Assembly (NCBI GenBank): GCA_035499215.1 | Contig: DATJZH010000183.1 | Coordinates: forward strand, 1 to 13,966 | Direction of reading: 5' to 3' | DNA: 13,966 nt | Source: DATJZH01 sp035499215 | GTDB lineage: Bacteria > Actinomycetota > Actinomycetes > Streptosporangiales > Streptosporangiaceae | Shown here: in pieces, positions 7,247-13,714 of the stretch | How the letters are laid out: every line of letters begins with the position of its first letter | Position numbering within the stretch: the first letter of the stretch is position 1 | The notes under the pieces: generated by a model | Told to the model about the DNA's origin: nothing | Databases searched by the model: none | The model's input: only the letters and a program-made list of their open reading frames with translations | Position numbers and translations under genes: made by a program

Positions 7247-8181
7247 CAGCCATTTACCAGAATGTATTTCTTGACCTTTGCCTTCTTTGGGTCCAGGTCG
7301 AGCAGGACGCCTTGCAGCACGCCGTCGCCGTAGAGACTGCCCGGATTAATGGCCATTGTCCGGCCAATCTTCCTGATTCCCCGGCTCTCGTGAATGTGCC
7401 CGTGCACCGACAGCACCGGCTGGTGGCGGAGGATGGCATCGCGGACCGAGGTCGAGCCGACGGGCTTCATCACCGCGCCGCCGTGCGTGGGCCGCAGCGT
7501 CGAGTCGAGGGCCGGGGCCTCGTCCAGGCCGGTGCCGTAGGGCGGGGCATGGAAATTGAAGATCGTTCGCTCCATGTCCGGCACCTTGCTGGCCACGGCC
7601 TCGATCTTGGCCGCGAGCTCGGGCTCGGGCGCCTCGCGGAATGTGTCCCAGGGAGTGGGGTTGGTCCAGCCCATCGAGATCAGGTGAAAGCCCCCGTCGA
7701 GCTCAACGGACTTGCCCTCGCCGAAAGTCACGCACGGCGACGCCTCGATGACGTCGTCGATTTCCCAGATATCGTCGTTTCCGCCGTTGAGTATGCACGG
7801 GATGCCGCCGAGCTTGCCGTCGGCCATATCCATCCACCGGTCCAGCGAACTGATCATCTCGGCCGTGAACCTTCGGTCGACCGCGCCTTCTTCCGCGCTG
7901 AGCTCGGACAGCTCGTCGGGAGTCACGATGGCCGGGTAAGAGCCCCGATCGCGGATCCGGCGCTTGATCTCGTCCAGTTCCTGCCGGGTCCGCATCCGGT
8001 ACGTCTCGCCGCCGACCGTGGCCTGCCAGTAGCCGGTGTAGGCAGTGACGGGCACCATCACCTTTCCGGTGACATCGCCGCCCAGCACCACCAGATCGGC
8101 CTGGTAAAAGGCTGCGGCGTTGAGAAACTTTCGCCAGCAGACCTCAGAACCATGGATATCGGTGGCAAAAAAAACCTTCAT
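7246..8181 (-). CDS. Metallophosphoesterase (calcineurin-like fold)
   Basis: This 311-residue cytoplasmic enzyme should hydrolyse a phosphomonoester or phosphodiester using two metal ions. The full set of metal-binding motifs is present: D8-x-H10 (TDIHG), GGD (34-36), GN-D (N135, D136), FHAPP (H211) and HGHIHE (260-265). The DIHGSEVCWRKFLNAAAFY opening resembles Icc-like phosphoesterases of archaea and actinobacteria. The substrate is unknown. The frame is open to 8259, but ATG 8181 places the motif in the usual N-terminal position and lies about 40 bases after a promoter match (8229-8259), so it is preferred; the ribosome site (GTGAG/AAAAGG) is weak. Codons 3-6 contain a run of eight T, unusual in this genome. 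The gene upstream encodes a nucleotidyltransferase; the one downstream is the permease. Confidence 0.88.
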   Translation of the reverse strand: MKVFFATDIHGSEVCWRKFLNAAAFYQADLVVLGGDVTGKVMVPVTAYTGYWQATVGGETYRMRTRQELDEIKRRIRDRGSYPAIVTPDELSELSAEEGAVDRRFTAEMISSLDRWMDMADGKLGGIPCILNGGNDDIWEIDDVIEASPCVTFGEGKSVELDGGFHLISMGWTNPTPWDTFREAPEPELAAKIEAVASKVPDMERTIFNFHAPPYGTGLDEAPALDSTLRPTHGGAVMKPVGSTSVRDAILRHQPVLSVHGHIHESRGIRKIGRTMAINPGSLYGDGVLQGVLLDLDPKKAKVKKYILVNG

Positions 8182-8228
8182 GCACTCACTATGCCTTTTG
8201 CAGCGCTTTTTGCGATGCTTCCTGTGCA

Positions 8229-8259
8229 ATGGTAGAGCATTCGGCGCGGCGGCCGTCAA
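8229..8259 (-). promoter_or_regulatory. Candidate housekeeping promoter for the phosphoesterase
   Basis: Read on the - strand, TTGACG (8254-8259) resembles the -35 box and TACCAT (8229-8234) the -10 box, separated by 19 bp. Transcription would start near 8222, giving a leader of about 40 bases before the ATG at 8181. The spacing is at the long end for a vegetative sigma factor. Confidence 0.4.
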
Positions 8260-8301
8260 GCACCGGTTGCGGCGAGAAGGGCGAGAAGATGGCCGGCCGG
8301 C

Positions 8302-9327
8302 TCAATGTCCCACTTCCTCGGGCAGCTCGTACCAGCGGACGCGGTCGCCGATGTTCGCGCGCAACCGCCACTTGACGCCCTTGGGCGCGGCATCGGCCAG
8401 TTCCAGCAGCCGCCGGGCCTGGGCGAGCGGGTCGAACGGCGGGTCCGGCGGCAGCAGCTGCGGGCTATCACTGGCCAGCGGCGGAAATTTCGCCAGGTTG
8501 CCGGTCACCGTCCGCCACCAGCCCCAGTCTCCGCCCAGCACCTTGGCGAAGCGCTCGGCGTCGATGAAGGGCGCGGGCCCGGCGCCGGAGGCTAATTCGC
8601 CGCCCGCCGGACCGCCATCCGCCGGACCGCCGCCTGCCGGGCCATCGTCTTCCAGGCCGCTGCCCAAGCCGCTGCCGCCCGCCGGACCGCCGCCTGCCGG
8701 GCCATCGTCTTCCAGGCCGCTGCCCAAGCCGCTGCCGCCCGCCGGACCGCCGCCCGCCGGGCCATCGTCTTCCAGGCCGCTGCCCGCGCCGCTGCCGCCC
8801 GCGCCGCCGCCCCCGGCCGAACCCGGCTCGCGCACCGGAAGGGCGCCGAGCAGCTGCAGGGCGTCCCGGGCATCCTTGGCATTGAGCTCGACGATCTGCA
8901 GCTTGGACAGCAGCAGATCAACGGCGTCCAGAGTGAGCGGCAGGCGCGCGAAGGACGGCCGGAAATCGAGCGTGTGGCACATCGTGAGCCGGTCCACCAT
9001 CACGTCGATCGGCCGACCGGAAGGGGCGTGGAAATACATTTGCCGGTCGCCGTTCAGATTGTTGAACCGCCGGTCCGGCCGACAGCCGGCCCGCTCAAGA
9101 TAAGCGGCCACATCCTTGCGGCCTCTGGCCAGGCAGGCATAGTCAATATCCTGATCCCGGCGCAGCCGCGGCGGAAAATCCGGGCAGACCACGCGCACCG
9201 CAAGCCCGCCAAGCAGCTTGAGGCCGAGTCCGGCGGCCGCCGCGCCCTGAGCCAGTTCCCTCGCCTCGGGCAGCGGATCGCCCTCCGTCCCAGCGATGTC
9301 CGCCGGGCCGGGCGGCTGGTCTTCCAC
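8302..9327 (-). CDS. AbiEii-like nucleotidyltransferase with a minisatellite linker
   Basis: This 341-residue protein has a nucleotidyltransferase fold like AbiEii/MNT-type enzymes, some of which are toxins that modify RNA or proteins; its target is unknown. The N-terminal part (about 25-165) has the GG of LLGGLAV (40-41), an acidic triplet DQDIDY (D58, D60, D62), a third acid in PIDVMVD (D108) and DLLLSKLQIVELNAKD (137-152), conserved in the family. A C-terminal part (about 253-341) ends in KWRLRANIGDRVRWYEL. Between them is an approximately 85-residue Gly/Pro/Asp linker (168-250) built from 20-residue repeats, which related proteins are expected to lack. The start is GTG 9327, supported by AGGGAG (9333-9338) 5 bases away. 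A TATATT (9394-9399) upstream may be its -10 box. No obvious antitoxin is adjacent. Confidence 0.75.
   Translation of the reverse strand: MEDQPPGPADIAGTEGDPLPEARELAQGAAAAGLGLKLLGGLAVRVVCPDFPPRLRRDQDIDYACLARGRKDVAAYLERAGCRPDRRFNNLNGDRQMYFHAPSGRPIDVMVDRLTMCHTLDFRPSFARLPLTLDAVDLLLSKLQIVELNAKDARDALQLLGALPVREPGSAGGGGAGGSGAGSGLEDDGPAGGGPAGGSGLGSGLEDDGPAGGGPAGGSGLGSGLEDDGPAGGGPADGGPAGGELASGAGPAPFIDAERFAKVLGGDWGWWRTVTGNLAKFPPLASDSPQLLPPDPPFDPLAQARRLLELADAAPKGVKWRLRANIGDRVRWYELPEEVGH
8602..8820. repeat. In-frame 60-bp minisatellite (three copies plus a partial)
   Basis: Units 8641-8700, 8701-8760 and 8761-8820 share a 60-bp period. The first two differ at one base (T or C at the equivalents of 8694 and 8754); the third diverges in the middle (AAGCC to GCGCC) and at its end. 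A partial unit precedes them (8602-8640). The period is a multiple of three, so copy-number changes would keep the reading frame and only alter linker length by 20 residues. Confidence 0.9.
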
Positions 9328-9400
9328 GTCTGCTCCCTGCGGACTGCTCCATGCGGCGACCGGCGACTACCGTTACCTCGGCGTCAACGGCACAATATAT

Positions 9401-9434
9401 CCGGCAAGCCGTAAGGCTCCTGACGGCGTGCCGG
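9401..9434 (-). terminator. Hairpin downstream of the flavoprotein gene
   Basis: CCGGCA (9401-9406) pairs with 9429-9434 and GCCGT (9408-9412) pairs with 9423-9427, separated by one mismatch and closed by a 10-base loop. It starts 60 bases after the flavoprotein stop in the minus-strand direction and directly precedes the AT-rich TATATT at 9394-9399. This suggests the end of one transcript and the start of the next. Confidence 0.45.
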
Positions 9435-9494
9435 CGTGAGGTAGGGATTCATGCGCCAGCACCTGCGCGCGCGCCGGACCCGGCCGGGCCGGCC

Positions 9495-9929
9495 TCATGC
9501 TTGCGGCTTGCCGAAGTCGGCGGTCAGCCAGTGAACCGGGCTCAGCCGGATCACGATGTCCTCGCGCGCCGAGCCCGCATTGGCCGCCATGTACTGATCC
9601 CCGCCCTCGGCGCCCAGGTAGCGGCGCGCCATCGCGAGGCGCTCTTCGAATTCAGTCTCCCCGATGACCGCCGTCCCCTCGACGCTGACATAGGTGTACG
9701 GCGGCGCCTCATCCTGGGCGCACAGGCTCATCCGCCCGGCGGCACGGACGGCCAGGGCCTTGCGGGAGCTGCGACCGGTGATCACGCTGACCTGACCGCC
9801 TGGCTGGTAGTTGTACCAGACCGGCACAGTGAGCGGGCCACGGCGCTCGCCCGCCGCGACGCTCAGCACTGCGACATGCACATCGGCGAGGAACTGCTCC
9901 CGCTCGGCAACAGTCAGGGCGAACGACAT
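9495..9929 (-). CDS. Pyridoxamine 5'-phosphate oxidase-like split-barrel flavoprotein
   Basis: This 144-residue protein belongs to the PNPOx-like split beta-barrel family, small dimeric FMN- or F420-binding proteins that are often reductases of unknown substrate. Supporting segments are PLTVPVWYNYQPGGQVSVITG (split here as PLTVPVWYNY and VSVITG, about 32-52), the phosphate-contacting SSRKALAV, and the SLCAQDEAPPYTYVSVEGTA strand pair, in the order expected for the fold. Cofactor choice between FMN and F420 cannot be made; F420 enzymes of this family are frequent in actinomycetes. ATG 9929 is well supported by GGAGG (9935-9939) at 5 bases. The gene lies 228 bases after the decarboxylase, across a G-rich repeat tract, so cotranscription is uncertain. 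True PNPOx (PdxH) is longer, so pyridoxal phosphate synthesis for the adjacent decarboxylase should not be assumed. Confidence 0.8.
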   Translation of the reverse strand: MSFALTVAEREQFLADVHVAVLSVAAGERRGPLTVPVWYNYQPGGQVSVITGRSSRKALAVRAAGRMSLCAQDEAPPYTYVSVEGTAVIGETEFEERLAMARRYLGAEGGDQYMAANAGSAREDIVIRLSPVHWLTADFGKPQA

Positions 9930-9985
9930 GACGGCCTCCAGGAGCTCGGCATCGATGAATCTCGATCTTCTCAGATCTCGGCTCG

Positions 9986-10110
9986 CGGGGAGGCAGGCCG
10001 GGGGCGGGCGGCCAGGCAGGCAGCGGGCAGGCAGGCAGCGGGCAGGCAGGCGGCAGGCAGGCAGGCGTCAGGCAGGCGGCGGGCGGGCAGCCGCGGGCGC
10101 GGCGGCACGG
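9986..10110. repeat. GGCA-rich degenerate tandem repeat
   Basis: The + strand carries many overlapping GGCAGGCAG units interrupted by CGGG, with G runs at both ends. The tract lies in the gap between the decarboxylase stop and the flavoprotein start. G runs on the + strand could form quadruplex structures; the minus-strand transcript would be C-rich. Apart from this, the 228-bp gap (9930-10157) holds no gene that I can support. Confidence 0.75.
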
Positions 10111-10157
10111 GCAGGGGGCGGATCGGCAGACGGCGCAACGGCAACGGCGCGGGCGGC

Positions 10158-11606
10158 TCAGTCGCAGATGACCTGCAGCGTGCCGAGCGTCGGGTCGGCC
10201 GCGTAGGCGATGCGGCCACCGTCGGCATGAACCTCGCGCAGCGCGTCCAGGGCCTCGCGGGTGATCAGCTCCCCCGGCGCGAGGACTGGCACGCCCGGCG
10301 GGTACGGCGCGATCAGCTCGGCGCTGACCCGGCCGATCGCGGCATCGGCGCCGATGGTCTCGTTGGGCGCGAAGAATGCCTCCCTGGGCGGCAGGACTAT
10401 CCGCGGCGTGACCGTCCAGGCTGCGGCGGCAGCCGGATGACGGGGCGCGGCGCGGCGGCGCTCGATCGACGCCGCGAGCACGTCGGTGAACGCCTCGCCC
10501 CGGCGCTCGTCGTCGGCGATCGTCACGATCGGGATGATGGTGTCGCGGTCAGCCATCTCGACCGGCATTCCCGCGGCGACCAGATCGGCCTCGACCTCGA
10601 TCCCGTGCGCGCCGGTTTCCGCGAGCAGCACCACCAGCTTCGTCGGCTCCACGCCAGGGCCCTCGAGCACGCCGACGCCAGGCACCCCCGCCAGCCGCTG
10701 GCGCGCCGTCGCGACCACCCGCAGCAGCCGCGCGCACAGCTCCTTGCCGTCGCGGGCCAGCAGCGCCCGCGCCGCGTCGATGCTCGCCATGATCGACCCG
10801 GTCGGGCTCGTGGTATGCGTCGCCTCGAAAGCCCGGTTCAGCCGGGCCTGATCCAGCCGCTGCGTCCGGGCGAGCACCAGCGCCCCCTGGGTGCAGGCGG
10901 GCAGCGCCTTGTGCGCGCTGGTGACCATCGCATCAGCGCCTGCGGCGATCGCATGCGGCGGCAGGTCGGGGTGAAAGCCCAGGTGCGCTGCCCACGCCGC
11001 GTCGACGACCAGCGGAACCCCGGCCGCATGCGCGGCGGCGGCGTGCCCGGCCAGGTCGCCGGTGGTGCCGACATAAGAGGGATCACCGAGGAACACCGCG
11101 CAGGCGGCCGGGTGATCGGCCAGCGCGTCGCGCACGGCGGCGACCGCGACCGCTAGCGGCAGGCCGGACGCCGGGTCCATCTCCGGGCGCACCCAGACTG
11201 GCCGCAGCCCGGCGAGCACCAGGCCCAGCAGCAGCGACCGGTGCAGCGTCCGGGTGATGATCACTTCCTGGCCCGGCGCGCCCAGTGCCATGGCGAGGGC
11301 CTGGTTCCCGTGCGTCGAGCCGGCCACCGAGAATCGGCACCAGTCCGCCCCCCAGAGCGCGGCGGCCCGCGCCTCGGCGTCGGCGCGCAGGACGTCGGCG
11401 TGCTTGATCGTGTCCAGCCCGCCGTACAGCGGCGCGTCGCCGGCCACGACAGCTCCGACGAGATCCTGGCGCTGCTTGTGGCCCGGCACGCTCATCGGCG
11501 TGAGCTGGCCCGCCTCGGCCTGCGCGGTGAACCGCAGCCAGGCTTCGAGCAGCGGCGCGTCAGCCCGCAGCCCGCGCGGATCGCGAAGATCGGATACATC
11601 GGTCAT
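10158..11606 (-). CDS. Orn/Lys/Arg decarboxylase family (PLP fold type I)
   Basis: This 482-residue cytoplasmic enzyme belongs to the Orn/Lys/Arg decarboxylase major family, which removes CO2 from a basic amino acid to give a polyamine precursor or cadaverine. Visible motifs are VPGHK (40-44), YGGLDTIKHADVL, the STHGNQA cofactor-phosphate loop (97-103), LGDPSYVGTTGDL, VDAAWAAHLGFHP (D202, H208) and the Schiff-base site SAHKALPACTQGA with Lys233. A C-terminal segment PYPPGVPVLAPGE is typical of the family's short gram-positive (SpeA/YaaO-like) members. Specificity for arginine, lysine or ornithine cannot be assigned. The frame extends to 11684; ATG 11606 was chosen from the MTDVSDLRDPRG opening, with ATG 11621 as alternative; neither has a strong ribosome site. 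It follows betA by 91 bases, with an inverted repeat (11622-11638) just upstream. Confidence 0.87.
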   Translation of the reverse strand: MTDVSDLRDPRGLRADAPLLEAWLRFTAQAEAGQLTPMSVPGHKQRQDLVGAVVAGDAPLYGGLDTIKHADVLRADAEARAAALWGADWCRFSVAGSTHGNQALAMALGAPGQEVIITRTLHRSLLLGLVLAGLRPVWVRPEMDPASGLPLAVAVAAVRDALADHPAACAVFLGDPSYVGTTGDLAGHAAAAHAAGVPLVVDAAWAAHLGFHPDLPPHAIAAGADAMVTSAHKALPACTQGALVLARTQRLDQARLNRAFEATHTTSPTGSIMASIDAARALLARDGKELCARLLRVVATARQRLAGVPGVGVLEGPGVEPTKLVVLLAETGAHGIEVEADLVAAGMPVEMADRDTIIPIVTIADDERRGEAFTDVLAASIERRRAAPRHPAAAAAWTVTPRIVLPPREAFFAPNETIGADAAIGRVSAELIAPYPPGVPVLAPGELITREALDALREVHADGGRIAYAADPTLGTLQVICD

Positions 11607-11621
11607 CCGGCCAGTGTGCAT

Positions 11622-11638
11622 GATCGCGCCACGCGATC
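11622..11638 (-). promoter_or_regulatory. 7-3-7 inverted repeat before the decarboxylase
   Basis: GATCGCG (11622-11628) and CGCGATC (11632-11638) form a perfect dyad around three bases, ending 16 bp upstream of the chosen start codon. It could be an operator or a leader hairpin. No protein is known to bind it. Confidence 0.4.
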
Positions 11639-11670
11639 CAACGGCCCGCCGTCGCGGGCATGCGACGCCA

Positions 11671-11698
11671 GCCGCGCAGAACACCGGCCAGGCGCGGC
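11671..11698 (-). terminator. Weak hairpin after betA
   Basis: GCCGCGC (11671-11677) pairs with GCGCGGC (11692-11698) around a 14-base loop, touching the betA stop codon. It may weaken read-through from betA into the decarboxylase gene. The 7-bp stem is modest for this GC content. Confidence 0.3.
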
Positions 11699-13365
11699 TA
11701 CCGGCCGGGCACAGCGGCGGTGCCGCGCTGATGGCGGTAGAACTTCGCGCCGGACGGCGGCAGCGGCGTGTTGCCGAGGATCAGGTCGGCGGCCTTCTCC
11801 GCGAGCATCATCACCGGCGCGTAGATGTTGCCGTTCGTGACATACGGCATCGCCGAGGCGTCCACCACCCGCAGGCCGTCCAGGCCGTGTATCCGCATGC
11901 TGGCGGGATCCAGGACCGATCCCTCGCCAGTGCCCATCCTGGCCGTGCACGACGGGTGCAGCGCGGTCTCGCCGTCGCGGCGGACCCAGTCGAGTATCTG
12001 CTCTCCGGTCGCGACGCCCGGTCCCGGCGAGATCTCGCCGCCGTTGTAGGGGTCGAAGGCCGGCTGAGCCAGAATCCGGCGGGCGACGCCGACCGCCTCG
12101 ACCCATTCCCGGCGGTCGGTTTCGCTGGACAGGTAGTTGAACCGCAGTGCCGGGTGCACCGCGGGATCGGCGGAGGTGATCCGCACCGAGCCCCGCGAGT
12201 CGGAGTACATGGGCCCGACGTGCACCTGGTAGCCGTGGTCGCCGGCCGGCGCCGAGCCGTCGTACCGGATCGCAACGGGCAGGAAGTGGAACATCAGGTT
12301 CGGGTAGCGGACGTCCTCGTTACCGCGCGCGAAGCCGCCGCCCTCGAAGTGGTTGGTCGCACCGGGCCCGCTCCGCCGGAACAGCCACCTCGCTGCGACG
12401 GCCGGCCGATTGCGCCAGTTCAGCGCGGGTGCTACCGAGACCGGCTGCTTGCAGGCGTGCTGCAGGTAGACCTCCAGGTGATCCTGCAGGTTCGCGCCGA
12501 CGCCCGGCAGGCCAGCCACCACGTCGATGCCGAGCGGCCGCAGCAGGTCCGGGTCGCCGACCCCGGACAGCTGCAGCAGCTGCGGAGTGCTGATCGCACC
12601 GCCGGACAGGATGATCTCCTTCGCCCGGACCCGCTGCGGCGATCCGCCGCCCCGGCTGAACTCGACGCCGACGGCCCTGCTGCCCTGGAAGATTATTTTC
12701 CGCGCAAAAGTCCGGCAGGCGACGGTGAGATTGGCGCGGCTCGCCACCGGGTGCAGGTAGGCACGGGCGGCGCTGACCCTCCTGCCCCGGTGCACGTTGC
12801 GGTCGAAGGGGGCGAAGCCTTCCTGCCGGTAGCCGTTCACGTCATCGGTGAGCGAGTAACCGGCCTCCTGCACGGCGGCGAAGAACGCTGTGAACAGCGG
12901 GTTAGTGGCCGGCCCGCGCTCAAGCACCAGGGGTCCGTCGGTGCCGCGGTACTCGTCGCCGCCCGCCAGGCAGTTCTCCATCCGCTGGAAATACGGCAGG
13001 CAGTGCGCGTAGTCCCAGGCCGCCATTCCCGGATCGGCCGCCCAGCGCTGGTAGTCCATCGGATTGCCGCGCTGGAAGATCATGCCGTTGATGCTGCTCG
13101 ACCCGCCCAGCACCTTGCCCCTGGCGTGATAGATGCGCCGGCCGTTCATGTGGGGCTCGGGCTCCGACTCATACCGCCAGTCGTAAAACCGGTTGCCGAT
13201 CGGGATGGTGAGCGCGGCCGGCATATGGATGAAGGCATCCCAGATGTAGTCCGGCCGTCCGGCCTCCAGTATAAGCACCCTGCTGGCCGGATCGGCCGAG
13301 AGCCGGTTCGCCAGGGCGCTGCCCGCCGAGCCGCCGCCGATGATGGCGAAGTCATAGGCTGCCAA
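11698..13365 (-). CDS. betA: Choline dehydrogenase BetA (GMC flavoprotein)
   Basis: This FAD enzyme of the glucose-methanol-choline family oxidises choline to betaine aldehyde and on to the osmoprotectant betaine. From TTG 13365 it has 555 residues, the usual BetA length. It shows the FAD site GGGSAG (10-15), RGKVLGGSSSINGM (GMC signature 1, 82-95), GGAISTPQLLQLSGVG (signature 2), LPGVGANLQDHLE, NHFEGGGF, FHFLPVAIRYDG and ALHPSCTARMG with catalytic His470. Similarity is closest to the gram-positive BetA type (NGNIxAP near the C-terminus). The usual second active-site His/Asn is Tyr515 here. The frame is open to 13560, but TTG 13365 sits 5 bases after GGAGAA (13371-13376) and just before the FAD fold; upstream residues are low complexity. 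It is divergent from the transporter at 13715. No betaine aldehyde dehydrogenase gene is in the window. Confidence 0.92.
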   Translation of the reverse strand: MAAYDFAIIGGGSAGSALANRLSADPASRVLILEAGRPDYIWDAFIHMPAALTIPIGNRFYDWRYESEPEPHMNGRRIYHARGKVLGGSSSINGMIFQRGNPMDYQRWAADPGMAAWDYAHCLPYFQRMENCLAGGDEYRGTDGPLVLERGPATNPLFTAFFAAVQEAGYSLTDDVNGYRQEGFAPFDRNVHRGRRVSAARAYLHPVASRANLTVACRTFARKIIFQGSRAVGVEFSRGGGSPQRVRAKEIILSGGAISTPQLLQLSGVGDPDLLRPLGIDVVAGLPGVGANLQDHLEVYLQHACKQPVSVAPALNWRNRPAVAARWLFRRSGPGATNHFEGGGFARGNEDVRYPNLMFHFLPVAIRYDGSAPAGDHGYQVHVGPMYSDSRGSVRITSADPAVHPALRFNYLSSETDRREWVEAVGVARRILAQPAFDPYNGGEISPGPGVATGEQILDWVRRDGETALHPSCTARMGTGEGSVLDPASMRIHGLDGLRVVDASAMPYVTNGNIYAPVMMLAEKAADLILGNTPLPPSGAKFYRHQRGTAAVPGR

Positions 13366-13714
13366 TACGCTTCTCCGGTCGAGCGGCCAGGTCCATTCTC
13401 GGATGCTATATCGGCTCGGTGCGTGTCTCATCGGGCAGTCATCAGGCGCGGCACGCCGGGCGCGGGCCGTTCCCGCCGCATTGCGGCCGCGGGTGGCGTT
13501 CAGCGGGGCATCCGCTGCGCCGGCAGCAATCCAAGGGACCCGCCAGGGGGATATCGGCATGGGCGGCGGGCAAGCTGGCGGCCGCGCCGACGCGGTCAGT
13601 GAGGTGTCCTACTTTCTTTCTGGTGCCTGTTGTCAGGACCTAGGACCCTTCCGAATCCCTGCGCCGAAAGCACACGCTTCCGGCAACCGAGTCGGGATAT
13701 ATCGGGAGGATGGC
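13366..13714. other. Divergent betA / acetate-transporter intergenic region
   Basis: This 349-bp region must hold the promoters of both divergent genes. It has no supportable gene. The 7-mer ATATCGG appears on the + strand at 13408, 13551 and 13699, and again just inside the transporter gene at 13731. A TTGTCA at 13630-13635 resembles a -35 box but has no clear -10 partner. Confidence 0.5.
13371..13376 (-). promoter_or_regulatory. Ribosome binding site deciding the TTG start of betA
   Basis: GGAGAA on the - strand lies 5 bases before TTG 13365. The in-frame ATG at 13431 has no comparable site, so the TTG is preferred. Confidence 0.6.

Noticed and set aside
5434..8235. Long + strand open frames opposite the permease and the phosphoesterase
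   Set aside because: They are shadow frames. The minus-strand products are clear membrane and metalloenzyme families with good motifs.
8602..8820. CRISPR or mobile-element repeat
   Set aside because: The repeats are directly adjacent 60-bp units in an open frame with no unique spacers; they fit a coding minisatellite.
9495..9929. True PdxH making pyridoxal phosphate for the neighbouring decarboxylase
   Set aside because: At 144 residues it is shorter than PdxH and lacks its usual C-terminal part; it fits the broader split-barrel FMN/F420 family.
9351..13602. Long + strand open frames opposite the decarboxylase and betA genes
   Set aside because: They are mirror frames of GC-biased codons. 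Their translations are Arg/Gly/Ala-rich with no family motifs, whereas the minus-strand proteins have complete active sites.
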